A program made the translations under genes and the position numbers. The notes below the pieces were generated by a model. It was given only the letters and a program-made list of their open reading frames with translations, made no database searches and was not told the origin of the DNA. A stretch of DNA of 20,723 nucleotides. Origin: Kipferlia bialata. Its lineage: Eukaryota; Fornicata. Location: the NCBI GenBank assembly GCA_003568945.1, contig BDIP01000087.1, positions 1 through 20,723 on the forward strand, written 5' to 3'. Shown here piece after piece: positions 1 through 9,551 of this stretch (its first letter is position 1; every line of letters starts with the position of its first letter).

Positions 1-49
<49 letters not shown>
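1..49. repeat. Pure G-run at window edge
   Basis: Forty-nine uninterrupted G residues open the window and are followed at once by ordinary intron sequence of the minus-strand gene. Similar runs occur at 3042-3087 and at the right edge. Their purity and placement at ends or breaks of genes suggest an assembly or sequencing artefact, although a true homopolymer cannot be excluded. Confidence 0.9.
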
Positions 50-50
<1 letters not shown>

Positions 51-95
51 AGAGGAGGAGAAAGAAATATATATACCGTGCCATGCCATCCATAC

Positions 96-1388
96 CTTGA
101 CTGTGCCGAATGAGGGCAGGGCAGAGGGTGTCTCCCCGTCAAAGCCATCGTCCACACCCGCCATGGGGTCCCTGCAGGGTGAGGGGTAGATATACAAATG
201 TACACTTGCTATATATGTGTGTATATACTCTTCAATGCATACCTGGGCCTCATTGCCGATGACACATCCAAATGCACTCTACTCAAACATATTGATATAT
301 CATTATTCTATTATATATGTCTCTACCTGGGCCTCATTGCCGATGACACGGCAGCTGGGTCCATGAGCCCTCCCCTCCTCTGTGGTGTGGTGTTGTTCAG
401 AGAGGGCGGGACATCGTCATTCTGACTCAGACTGGGGGACCGGTTCTAGAAGGTGAGAGGTGAGGGAGTGGTGTATAAACCTTTTTAACGCATAGAATCT
501 ATATATATCCATATACAGACATGCACTCACGTGTGAGAATGGGACGTGTCTGACCACGGGTCCAAAGGGCATGGCGTGGCCCTTGTCCTTCGGCTTGACA
601 GGGGAGGGGTGCTTGCGGACATTCTAGAGGGTGAGGGGGAGAGAGAGATAGGGGGGAGAGGGTAGGGACATTCTAGAGGGTGAGGGGGGGGGGAGAGAGA
701 GACAGGGAGGTGTATGGATATATCATATATACATACACACACTCCTCACCTCCTTGGGACTGAGTCTGCGTCGTCTGTGTATGACCCCTCATCATAGCTG
801 TCGTCATCCCCAGTCTGGCCTGGGGTGAGGTAGTGGGTGTGGGGACCAAATCAAATAATATGAATATTCAGACATAATATGGTATACACATACACATATA
901 TGCCCACCTGTTGTCTCTGTGTGGTACTCCTCATCGTCAAAGGCATGGCCGTCAGTCCTAGGGGTCAGAAGAAGGGGACAGTATACTTTCTAGGAGACAC
1001 ACACCCCATGTGTATACATACTATATACTATCCATGACTATTACTAACCTGCTCTCACTCATGTCGTCATGGGACTGCTCCATCAGCTGGTGCAGGCGCT
1101 GCTCCAGCTCCATCTCATTCTGACACTCGGCTGCAATGACCTGAAGGGTGAGAAACACGGCATACACGACACTCTACCTGTATACACCCATATGGAGAGG
1201 ATGTAGACATCACGTAGGATCTGGTAGGACGTGGTATTCTTCTCCCCCCCTTCACATCACACCCCTGCGTGTACACATACACTTATCCCGCTTAATATAC
1301 GTACACCCCGGCTCACCTCAATGTCACTGCGGCTCAAGCCGGGGCAAAGGTTCCTGTACCGCAGGTAGATCAGGTCGTTCACAAGCAT
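96..1388 (-). CDS. Uncharacterised acidic, low-complexity protein, 3' end missing
   Basis: I do not recognise this gene. Minus-strand exons are 1317-1388, 1049-1140, 908-957, 750-819, 531-623, 327-445 and 96-171; the last donor (at 95) runs into the edge G-run, so the C terminus is missing. The start ATG (1386-1388) has an in-frame stop directly before it. The first 55 residues look helical and acidic (NEMELEQRLHQLMEQSHDDM), followed by Asp/Glu/Tyr-rich segments and then Pro/Ser-rich sequence. All introns end in CTCAC or CTGAC plus a few bases and AG. Oddity: exon 750-819 leaves two bases over, but exon 531-623 is coding-like in a phase that needs none. Read strictly, the frame meets TGA at 527-529 after 126 residues. 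A sequence error, an unseen micro-exon or decay could explain this. A consensus acceptor at about 1427 upstream of the ATG may close a 5' UTR intron. Confidence 0.6.
241..349 (-). repeat. Duplicated splice-donor segment (25 nt, 84 nt apart)
   Basis: The same 25 bases start at 241 and at 325. On the minus strand each copy ends an exon-like segment with CCCAG directly before GT. The copy at 325-349 holds the donor that gives a consistent phase to the exon at 96-171. The copy at 241-265 lies inside that intron, followed by gtatgc, and reading from one copy to the next meets a stop. Confidence 0.8.
617..714 (-). repeat. Tandem duplication of a splice acceptor (49 nt period)
   Basis: Bases 617-665 and 666-714 begin with the same 23-base stretch and stay similar through G-rich, GA-rich sequence. 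On the minus strand both copies give the branch-site/acceptor CTCACCCTCTAG followed by AATGTCC. The exon at 531-623 uses the proximal copy. Using the distal copy would restore the phase of that exon but would carry an in-frame TAG formed by the proximal acceptor itself. Confidence 0.75.
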
Positions 1389-2376
1389 CTATACAAGCTA
1401 TCAGACCCACTAAAGAGGTACTGGGGGTAAGAAGAGCATTAAAGAGGTCGTTGGTGGCTGGAAAATGAACACAGCGCCGTAGCAAGCCCAAAAGACCTGT
1501 CGAAAACGTCAGTCAGCTATAGGCTAGTACCTGAAGCTGTCTTGCGTGTCTCTAGCAACTACACCGGTACCCAAAGGTCTACGAACACACTCAGGTTCTC
1601 AGGTGTTTCCTATGCCTGCAACACGCCTTGTATTAGAAGACCGGGAGTGTCTATTGAGTGGACTCACTGTGATGCACTTTTTGTCAGAAAGGGTGTAGAG
1701 TCTTCCTGATCCGCCATTTTCTAGCTATACTTCACCCTCTGGGCAACTACATGATGGACAGGAGTGATAATAACCATATGAGGAATCATTGTCATCCAGT
1801 CAAGAGACAGGACGGTCCCTGACCCCAAATGACTCCACGCTATCACTATCAAATAAGGGTTCAGGAGGAATGTCACTAATTGTGCTGATATCATAGCTAG
1901 ATCTATGGTCACTACACTGATATATATTACCCTGCTGTGTCTCTACTCTGCCTTCACAACTGAGACCCTGGAGTGATATCTGAGTAGGTGTCTCACTCAA
2001 TACAGCGAGAGGAGTCATCCAAAAACTAGTTTGAGCAGCCATCCCAACCAGTTGGACATGTACACTGCCCCACAATTTGGACTCATTGCATATTTCACAC
2101 CATATAGGACACATTATGGGGGAATACATGTGTCGCTAATACATGGGAAACCTATACATTGACTAGAGAGATCCGAATCTGTCCGCGACTTTCGAGTAGT
2201 GGATTGTCGATATTGCAATAGGCCAAGACGTCTGTGATCACTGGTCCTGTCTCTTCTACCACTAGTTATTGACACTCCCACATCTAGTGCTGGCACACCA
2301 CTGAGAGGAAGAGTGGTTGAGTAGAAGGGAGCGTGTATCTGTGGGTGGAGCCCAAGAGAGAGAGAGAGAGAGAGAC
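1389..2376. other. Divergent intergenic region, no gene supported
   Basis: This stretch separates a minus-strand gene (start 1388) from a plus-strand gene (start 2377) and must hold both promoters. It looks richer in A/T than the flanking exons. A short minus-strand reading frame opens with ATGGCGGATCAGG at 1717 and reaches a gtgagt donor after 50 nt, but no joining to the downstream exon keeps an open frame. Two overlapping minus-strand open stretches (about 1800-2129 and 2114-2461) have no recognisable domain or introns. I see no known promoter element. Confidence 0.6.
2355..2375. repeat. (GA)n microsatellite before the RING gene start
   Basis: An uninterrupted GA dinucleotide tract ends two bases before the ATG at 2377, so it would form the 5' leader of that transcript. 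Confidence 0.85.
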
Positions 2377-3039
2377 ATGGTTTCCTCCGACCAGTCCAGG
2401 TACCATTGTATAAGGATATATATGACATCTGGGCCTGGAGTATCCTCAGTTGTAACCCCATCGTGCAAATGTATAGATGTCTGTCTGTCTCTGCGGTGAT
2501 AGAGAGATATTGTATTGACCGGTACCGGTACCGGTACCAACTTGTCCCGTATATCTCACCCAGGTGCTACATCTGCCAGGAGGCCTCCATTGGGATTGGG
2601 TTCACATTTGGCACCAGTGACCATGCATGCACACACAGATTCTGTGCAAAGTGAGTGACATACTGTACCACTCTCAAGTAGTGTGTATCAGTATCAGTGC
2701 TCCCATACCCCCTCACCCCTCAGGCACACTGCCCAGATGGTGAGCATTGTGGCACTCACGGCATCGGACCAGAGGTGGGTGTGTATGTATATATAGAGAG
2801 AAGGGGTAGTTGCATAAGGTGGATATACTTTGGTCTATGTGGGTCGTATATGACTTCCACTCATCCCCCCTCCCCCCCCTCCCTCACCCTGGAACAGTCT
2901 GTGGTAGGATTCATAGTATGCTCTCTACCCAACACTTTCATTGTATGCAGCTATGCATGTGTGTGTGTGTGTATGACTGATATCAGGGACAGTCTGCGCT
3001 GCCCTGTCTGTTCCATCGAGGCAGTCCTGGTCACAGCAG
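2377..3039 (+). CDS. Small RING-like zinc-finger protein, 3' end missing
   Basis: Exons 2377-2399, 2564-2650, 2724-2774 and 2987-3039 join in frame to 71 residues plus one base; the next donor (GTGGGG at 3040) runs straight into the 46-nt G-run, so the rest is lost. The start is chosen because MVSSDQSR splices directly onto the first zinc ligands. The ligand series is CYIC, 17 residues, then CTHRFCAKH, about 22 residues, then CPVC: eight Cys/His ligands in cross-brace order as in RING fingers, with His in the sixth place where most RINGs have Cys. RING proteins are usually E3 ubiquitin ligases that bind an E2; that role is inferred only from the fold. A PHD-like or other treble-clef finger is possible. 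Introns 1 and 2 end in CTCACCCAG and CTCACCCCTCAG; intron 3 (212 nt) has the weaker CTGATATCAG. Confidence 0.6.
2519..2538. repeat. Three tandem GGTACC hexamers
   Basis: GGTACC is repeated three times (2521-2538) with CC before it, inside intron 1 of the RING-like gene. Each unit is its own reverse complement, so the tract can fold on itself. No function is evident. Confidence 0.85.
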
Positions 3040-3041
3040 GT

Positions 3042-3087
<46 letters not shown>
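3042..3087. repeat. 46-nt pure G-run breaking two converging genes
   Basis: Forty-six G residues lie between the last visible donor of the plus-strand RING gene (3040) and the last visible intron of the minus-strand TBCE gene (donor at 3147). Both genes lack their 3' exons here. The simplest reading is a collapsed gap or false join in the assembly. Confidence 0.85.
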
Positions 3088-3089
<2 letters not shown>

Positions 3090-3147
3090 TATGCAGAAAG
3101 AGAGCGTGTGTTCTCCTACTCAGGATACTCACGAGGACCCGGCATAC

Positions 3148-3893
3148 CTCCAAAGACCCCGTTGACCCCCGACCCGTGCAGTCCGATGTGGGTCAGGGTG
3201 TGCAGCAGGCTCTGCTTGTTAAGAGTCTTCCTGGCACCCACAAACTCCACGTCCAGCACGTTGCCCTGCAGTGTGCTCATGGACCCCACTGTCTGTGTAT
3301 CCGATGCATCGGCAGAGGCCACGAGGTCAGTGCCCTGAAGGGTAAGCGAATAACAGACAAACAATAGAATACACACAGGGGGGAGGTGTGCAGGGGGGGG
3401 GGGGAGGGGGGTAATGACGAAAGGAGAAGTAAACTAGGTGTTCCACTGTTACAGCCCTACTGGCATATGCTAAGGAGTAGTAGAACAACTGCCACCCACC
3501 TCTGTGATGTACTTGAACTCCATCTCTCCATGAAGGGTCCGACCCAGTGTCACCTGGGGTGAGAGGCACTTCCATATTGGTATCAGAGACACATACATGC
3601 ACTAAAGGGAGAACACACCACTCAGTATACACACACGGATGACCTATACACTCCTACGCGAACTCCCCCCCCACCTTCTTGGCTGCCAGGAATGCCCCGT
3701 GGTTGGGCTCACAGGTGAAATACCGCGTCCCCTTGAACTCTCCGTCGTACTTGCCAGCAGGGGTGTCCCAGGCAACACCGTAGAAGAGTTTGGAGCTGCC
3801 ACTCTCCTTCACCTGTCCATAGTATGCAACAGTGCCGCGCAGGCTCGCATCTGCAACAGACTGCAGCCTGCGACCGACTATATCATCACTCAT
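3148..3893 (-). CDS. TBCE: Tubulin-folding cofactor E (CAP-Gly N-terminal part), 3' end missing
   Basis: Exons 3675-3893, 3500-3553 and 3148-3334 join to 153 residues plus one base. The ATG at 3891-3893 gives MSDDIVGRRL, the usual close spacing of a start to a TBCE-type CAP-Gly domain (residues 5-75). The CAP-Gly signature reads GKYDG (47-51), then GTRYFTC and a Gly-x-Phe near the end; TBCE proteins carry GKHDG-like variants at this place. Residues about 112-150 (SLLHTLTHIGLHGSGV) match the start of the leucine-rich repeats that follow in TBCE. TBCE binds alpha-tubulin and works with cofactors C and D to assemble and recycle tubulin dimers in the cytosol. The remaining repeats and the C-terminal ubiquitin-like domain are absent because the gene runs into the G-run at 3042-3087. 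Acceptors are CTCACCCCAG and CTTACCCTTCAG. It faces the EF-hand gene across 327 nt. Confidence 0.85.
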
Positions 3894-4220
3894 AGTACTC
3901 AGGAAGTAGAGAAATGGCTACTCTACCGATGCTTAGTTAGCGTGACAGGCTGGAAGTGTAAGGTAGAGAGTCTTGCATTGAAGACTGCCAGGAAAGTCGG
4001 AGATTTCGACTCAAAGGTCAAGCCTCCCTTCTTCAGCAGTTTAGCTCGAAAACAGTGAACTGAGTGTCGGGACCACGTTCCCAGGAGACCATCGGCCACC
4101 TTGTGTTCTATAAGGCCTGTCTGCAGGAATAACTGGTGCGTATGGTGTGTTGTGGTTGAGGAAATGACCGGTAAACGACTTTCATTTCATTTTAGGTAGG
4201 GTACGCCCTTCGCAGCCCAT
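3894..4220. promoter_or_regulatory. Divergent promoter region, TBCE / EF-hand gene
   Basis: These 327 nt separate two start codons that point away from each other, so both promoters should lie here. The plus-strand side holds TTCATTTCATTTTAG at about 4182-4196, which could be an acceptor of a 5' UTR intron or a pyrimidine-rich start region. I see no recognised core-promoter motif. Confidence 0.45.
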
Positions 4221-7085
4221 ATGGCAGCCTCTGAATACGTAGAGGAGATATCCCGAGGTATGTGGAAAGGATAGAGTTGTTAGAGTTAAGCGGAAGTGGG
4301 AATTGCTCAAGTGTCTCTCATTGAACTCAACCTTCTCACCGTACAGAGAGGGTACAGGACGCTTTCGGCACCTTTGACCCTTCTGGCACTGGTTATGTGA
4401 CCCGTTACCAGTTCTCAGTTGCTGTCAAGTGCCTTGGGATCGATGTAGTGATGGACAGTCAGTACCCCAGTGCAGAGAGCATTAACTATGAGCAGGCTCT
4501 AACCATGGAGTTGGGGGTGTGCATCACAGGAGAAGGAGAGGGTGTGGAGTCTGAGGTGGACTATGATGCCACCGAGGCCGAGGTAGAGAGTGAAGAGGAT
4601 GACTACCAGGGAGAGCTGACTGAGATGGAGTCAGCTGGGGAGGAGGAGATGGGCATGGAGGAGGTGGAGAGAGAGGTGTCCCTGCCAGTCCCTGACACCC
4701 ACTCGCCCACTCCCTCCCCCCAGCAGCCCAGGCCAGCAGTGGTGGGTGCAGAGGCTGCAGGGGCTGGGCGTTCCCCCTACCTCCCCATTGCCCCTCCCAG
4801 AGACTCCCTGGCCAGTGACTCTGGCAGGGACGCAGACTCTGAGAGTGTCACAGACATCTACGAGAGAGAGAGAGCCAAGGTGACGCGTCGCAGGTCCGGC
4901 AGGGGGAGAAGCCGCCCTGCGGAGAGGGAGCTGCGGAGCCGCAGTCCTCTGTCCCGGTCCCGCACTGCCCTGGAGGTATACACCGGGAGTGGGTCTGAGG
5001 GTGATAGAGAGGCAGAGGAGGAGGAGAGGAGAGAGAGGAGAGACAGGGTGCTGGAGGAGGAGGCCCGGATGGAGCTGGAGATGGAGATTGGGGCCCAGAA
5101 CGCATCGGAGACAGCCTCATACTCAGCTGGTGACTCCCTTCTGGATGAGATACCCACCAGTCCCAAGACTCTGGCAGAGGAGGAGTCCAACTCCTCCATG
5201 TCCTCCCCTGCACCCGACTACAGCACTCGGTACGACGCCTCTCTGGACGTTGTAGTGTCTCTGTTCCGGCGTGCTCTCTCTGCCATCCAGACCCAGAGGG
5301 AGAAGGAGGCCGCACAGTGCGAGAGAGACAGGGTCAAGTGCGAGGAGTGGGGGCTGCGTAGTCGGTCCCCCTCCCCCACCGCCTCCCCCCGAGGCAGGAG
5401 GTCTCCCAGGAGGTCCCCCTCCCCCAGACGCATGCTCTCTGGCAGTGTGTCACCCGGCAGGAGACGCTCCCCTTCCCCCAGGCGGATGAGTGCCACCACT
5501 GGCAGGTCCCCCTCTCCCAGGCGTAACAACGCCACTGCCAGGTCCCACCGCAAGTGCGTCAAGGCAGGCATCATGCAGATGCTCACACTCGAGGATATCA
5601 GGTCGGTGCATGGTGTGGATAGTCTATATGTTATCATTTAGTTATCTCCCACTATCCATCTCCCTCTCACCGCAGGGGCACTGGCTATGTGACTCTTGTT
5701 GAGCTCATTGGTGTCCTGAGCAGGTGCGGGGTGCAGCTGGCCAAGGGCGAGACCCACGACCTGGCCGAGGTGCTCTGTCCACCCCAGCCCCTCTCTGCCA
5801 CGGGTGGGGGCAGGAGGCTCGACCTAGACGGAAGGTGGGTGTGTTATAGTATATCGCATTGGCTTCACCTCCTCCCATTCTCACCCCCAGGACCATCCCC
5901 CTCCAGGCCGTGGGTGACATTGTGCGTGAGGCCAGGCTGGATCTGGAGCAGAAGGCCCGTGCCAAGAGGGAGAGAGAGATGGCAGAGGCCAAGGAGCGCG
6001 GACTCACCAGTCTGGCCCTTCCCCTAGCCCTTCCTATCCCAGAGAGGCGGCCGAGGTTCGGGTCCCCCCCTAGACGCAAGCAGAACCCCAAGCCTGCCCC
6101 GCCCAGCACCCGCCTCATTGCCCCCGTGACCCGCATCTCCCCCGTCCCCACCCAGTCCTCTCCCTTTGACGCCAAGGCCAAGGGGCAGGCCAGGGGGGCT
6201 CCCAAGTCACCCAGCCTGCGCCCCTCCCCCCCTGTCTCCCTTGCCACCCTGCCCGGCAGTGATAAGGGGCATCTGGTGCAGGCACTGGCCAGAGTCTCCA
6301 GACGGAACTCAGGTGCAAGGCCAGGGTCCGAGCTGCGTAGGCTGCTGTCTGCTCAGGATACCTACAAGAGTGGGCGTGTGTCGCAGGAGCAGCTTGTGTC
6401 TGCCCTCTCCTCCCTCTCCCTGTCCGAGAGGGTGGCCAGGAGCACGGCCTCTGCCCTGGTGTCAGGAGAGGGCAAGGCCGGCAAGGTGGCCATTGCCTCT
6501 GTGGTGGCTGCTACGAGTGACCTGTTTGTGGGTGTCGAGCAGCCAACGGAGAGAGAGAGAGCAGTGCTGGGTGGGGTCACGGAGAGACAGCGGGAGCGTG
6601 CCCGTCTGGAGACTGAGCGCGTGACCCAGCCATCCACGTCGTGGTATGCATGGGAGAAGCCTAGGACAGGGCGGGGAGGGGGGGGCGGGGGAGGCGGTGG
6701 AGGGGGAATGGGCTCCAGTAGCAAGGCCCTCAGGTCCCGTACCCAGTCCTCCCCACGACCCTCTCCCACTCCCTTTGATGGCAGGACCCATATTAGCCCG
6801 GGCAGGCGTAGGTATGTATGCGTTACATTGGAAGATTGGGGATAAGTCATTGTTCATCGTTGTGTTTCCTTCTCTGTCAATATACTCACCTCCAGGCCTC
6901 TTCAGAGTTGCACACAGTCCTCCATTGGGCGTGACAATGTGTCAAACGTGGTGCCCATCCGGCCCAGGTCCCCTGTGCGGGAGAGGTCCAACCCCTTTGC
7001 CGGGTCCAACAGCCCCAGGGGGGGAGACATCCTCCTGCCCAGCAGGGGGGTCATTAACATCTCACATGGGTCGTTTATCAAGTGA
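4221..7085 (+). CDS. EF-hand-like protein with RS-rich and acidic linkers
   Basis: Complete gene: exons 4221-4257, 4347-5601, 5676-5834, 5891-6811 and 6896-7085 give 853 residues, ending TGA. Three regions look like EF-hand pairs. Pair 1: loop D23-Q34 (FDPSGTGYVTRYQ) with a partner near 54-66 (AESINYEQALTM). Pair 2: loop D429-E440 (DIRGTGYVTLVE) and D480-Q489 (DLDGRTIPLQ). Pair 3: D640-Q651 (DTYKSGRVSQEQ) and a Gly-rich partner about 35 residues on. Gly at loop position 6 and Val or Ile at 8 recur, but position 12 is Gln in two loops, so calcium binding is doubtful. Between them lie an acidic stretch (about 70-160), an RS-rich block (about 349-405) with repeated RSPSPRR, a Pro-rich basic part and an eleven-Gly tract. 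The EF-hands recall the centrin/calmodulin superfamily; the RS motifs recall phosphorylated scaffold or splicing proteins. Function unknown; a cytoskeletal scaffold is one guess. Confidence 0.75.
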
Positions 7086-7500
7086 AGGCTGATGTGCGTT
7101 TGTTAGGGTGTATAAGTATGTTGTGAAGTTAGTGTATGTATTGTTGTTCTTGGTTGTGTGTATCGTTGATATCAGTATGTTTTGTATGACAGAGGCCATA
7201 AATGATTTCTGTCTGCTGGAAACTCAGAATATTGTAGCATGTCTATCCTATCTATATATGTCTCGTCAATTGTCCAAAGTATGGCCACTGACACCGTATT
7301 AGTGTACCAGGAAAGTCACAGAGTCTTACTCTGAGTTACTCAGACACTATAACCCTTTTATCAATAATCAAAAATCCAGACGACGCACAAGACATGAGAT
7401 TGAGACATTGCTACTTTCTCTTACCTCACAGCCTCTCGTGGACGCAAAAATGCCACTTTTCACCTTTTGCACCACTGGAAACACCAGGACTGGGGGAAAC
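7086..7500. other. Spacer between two plus-strand genes
   Basis: This A/T-rich spacer should hold the 3' UTR of the EF-hand gene and the promoter of the coiled-coil gene. I find no coding stretch with the splice signals seen elsewhere, and no recognisable RNA gene. An in-frame ATG at 7450 could extend the downstream protein by 17 residues. Confidence 0.6.
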
Positions 7501-9099
7501 ATGGAGTCTGAGCCCCAGGTGACTGATAATGACGCTATTTGTCCTTATTGCCACCTGTCATTCTGTTTTGAGCCTCTCCTGCCTCTTCTTACTATAACAG
7601 GGGCACTCCAGCTGTAAATTTATATTCACCATTCTCTGTCTTACTGTCAGGATGCCCCTATGGTGATTGAGACAGATGAGCCTGTCTCCACAATGGCTCC
7701 TTCTCTCAGCCAGCAGAACCTCCAGATTGAGCTGCCCGAGGAGGGGGCCCACGATGACCTGGAGCCAGAGATCATCGAGATCGCCACAATCGACCAGGAG
7801 CTGGAGGCTATCAACGCAGAGCAGCAGGCCCTCCCCGTTGAGATGGGACCTCTGGTTGGTGCCACCATCGCTGAGTCTGAGGAGGAGGAGGCTGTGGAGA
7901 CAGCCCCCCTCCCCGTGGTTGACTTCACAGCTGAGATGGCCCCAGCTACCAAGGAGCCCGTCACCGTGGTGCCAGCTGCCATCGAGGCCACCCCAGCCCC
8001 AGAGGAGAGCGACGATGTCGTGGTTGCTGAGGAGGAGGAGGTCGAGGTTGAGGTGGAGGCCGAGGGGGAGAAGAAGGAGGAGAAGGAGCCTGTGCGCCAG
8101 GTGATGCCCCCCCAGCCCGTGGCCACTGTGCCCATGGTGGCTGCTGTCACCATGTCCCCCTCTGAGGAGCTGGCCAGCGTCAGGGCCAGCCACAGCCAGG
8201 CCTGCGACACCATCGCAGAGCTGAGGCAGAGGGTCGAGATGCAGGCCAGGGTCATCAGCGCCACAGACGGCGGCATTGCCCACCAGCACTCCATGGCATC
8301 CCTCCGCAGGGGCACCATCGGCGCTAAGGTATGTGAAATATATATATATATATGGGACTGTTTGTAGCGTTTTGACTGTAATGCGTATGTGCCCGGCTTC
8401 CCCTCACGTCAGGTCATGAGCGTTGAGGAGCTGGAGTCCGAGGTGCTGCACAGGGACCAGAGGCTCAAGCAGAAGGACGACGAGATCGCTCTCCTCAAGG
8501 TGGGGTCTCACTCTGTCTACCACAAACATATATACTTGTATACATTATTGCTCGCTATGTGCACCTGACCCCCAGATCAAGATGGAGCAGCTGAACAGGG
8601 AGCACCACATGAACATGGCTGCCCTGATCTCCCAGGTGGAGGAGCAGCAGGTGGCATCAGCCCACCTCTCCCAGACCCTTGTGTCCATCGCGCCCTCCCT
8701 CGTCAGGTATACACACTAATTGGTCTTCCCACTATATTGTATCTGTGTTCTGATGCTCCTCTCACTCCCAGGGACGCCTCCCCCATCAGGACTGAGACCG
8801 AGGTGCACCCCACCGGCCCTTCCATGCTGGGTCAGTCCAGCATGGACGCCAGGGACTCCCCTGTTGGTGGCTCTGTGTCCCCCCAGCCCCAGCCCTCCAT
8901 GATGAAGACGCCCTTTGTCGCAGTGGCCAAGGCACCCGAGATGACCATCGAGACGGAGCAGCTCGACTGCGCCGCCCCCCCTGCCGCTGCCCCCGTTGCC
9001 CACTCCCCTGTCATGATGTCCCCCGGACAGCAGGGCAAGCCATCCAGGCCCGGCAGGAAGGGCACCAGGGGACGCACATCCCTCAGGGAGCAGCACTAG
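7501..9099 (+). CDS. Acidic coiled-coil protein, function unknown
   Basis: Exons 7501-7518, 7651-8328, 8413-8499, 8576-8706 and 8772-9099 join to 413 residues ending TAG. I took the ATG at 7501 (MESEPQ, spliced onto DAPMVIETDEP); the in-frame ATG at 7450 would add 17 residues. The N-terminal half is acidic, with an EEEEVEVEVEAEGE run near 133-150. Residues about 176-211 and 234-302 are rich in heptad-like Leu, Glu, Lys and Gln and should form coiled coils. The C-terminal 108 residues are Pro/Ser/Met-rich and end in a basic tail (GRKGTRGRTSLREQH). No signal peptide, membrane segment or catalytic motif is visible. Codons end almost only in C or G, as in the importin gene, which suggests strong expression. 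A cytoskeletal or adaptor role is possible but is inference. Acceptors: CTTACTGTCAG, CTCACGTCAG, CTGACCCCCAG, CTCACTCCCAG. Confidence 0.7.
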
Positions 9100-9551
9100 A
9101 GAGTCGTTGGTCGGAGGGTCAAGTCCGACATTTGAACGTCACTTTTTGTGAATTGTTCATATCCGACATTCACTTGATGTGATGATGTATTGTGGTTGTA
9201 GTTGTAAGGTTTCTGTGTGGTAATTACCATCGTATATGAATAGATGTATTCTACTGTATGAGCATGGTTTGCATGTGGTGCCAGTGGTCGTAGATGACGG
9301 AACAACTATCATCTTGGACCAGAAGTGCAAGCCAGCCTCAATACATACTCCAAGCTTACAAAGGTCAAGTACAATCTATACGTGACGTACATAAACACAG
9401 GACATCTCACGTCAGGGGATATACCTCTATGGCATGTCGCCCTTCATATCAATGACACACAAACACAGAAACTAAAAGAAAAGTGAAACGAAATGAAATA
9501 ATACACAACAGACACCAAAAGACTGACATGGCGAGGAGGTCTCCCGACAGC
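9100..9551. other. Convergent intergenic region, no gene seen
   Basis: This stretch lies between the stops of two converging genes and should carry both 3' UTRs and polyadenylation sites. A TCCGACATT word occurs twice (about 9125 and 9162). I see no coding exon, RNA gene or clear polyadenylation signal. Confidence 0.6.

Noticed and set aside
1667-1717. Short minus-strand frame beginning ATGGCGGATCAGG with a gtgagt donor, as first exon of the left gene
   Set aside because: No joining to the exon at 1317-1388 keeps the frame open, and an in-frame stop lies just before the ATG at 1388; it may be a 5' UTR feature.
3042-3087. G-run as a functional G-quadruplex or terminator
   Set aside because: It could fold that way, but both flanking genes lose essential 3' exons at this point, which fits an assembly fault better.
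3639-4058. 139-residue plus-strand frame over the TBCE first exon and its upstream region
   Set aside because: It runs antisense through a clear CAP-Gly exon and into the promoter region.
7558-8318. Long minus-strand frames opposite the coiled-coil gene
   Set aside because: Antisense of a Glu/Val/Ala-rich coding exon; low-complexity translation with no support.
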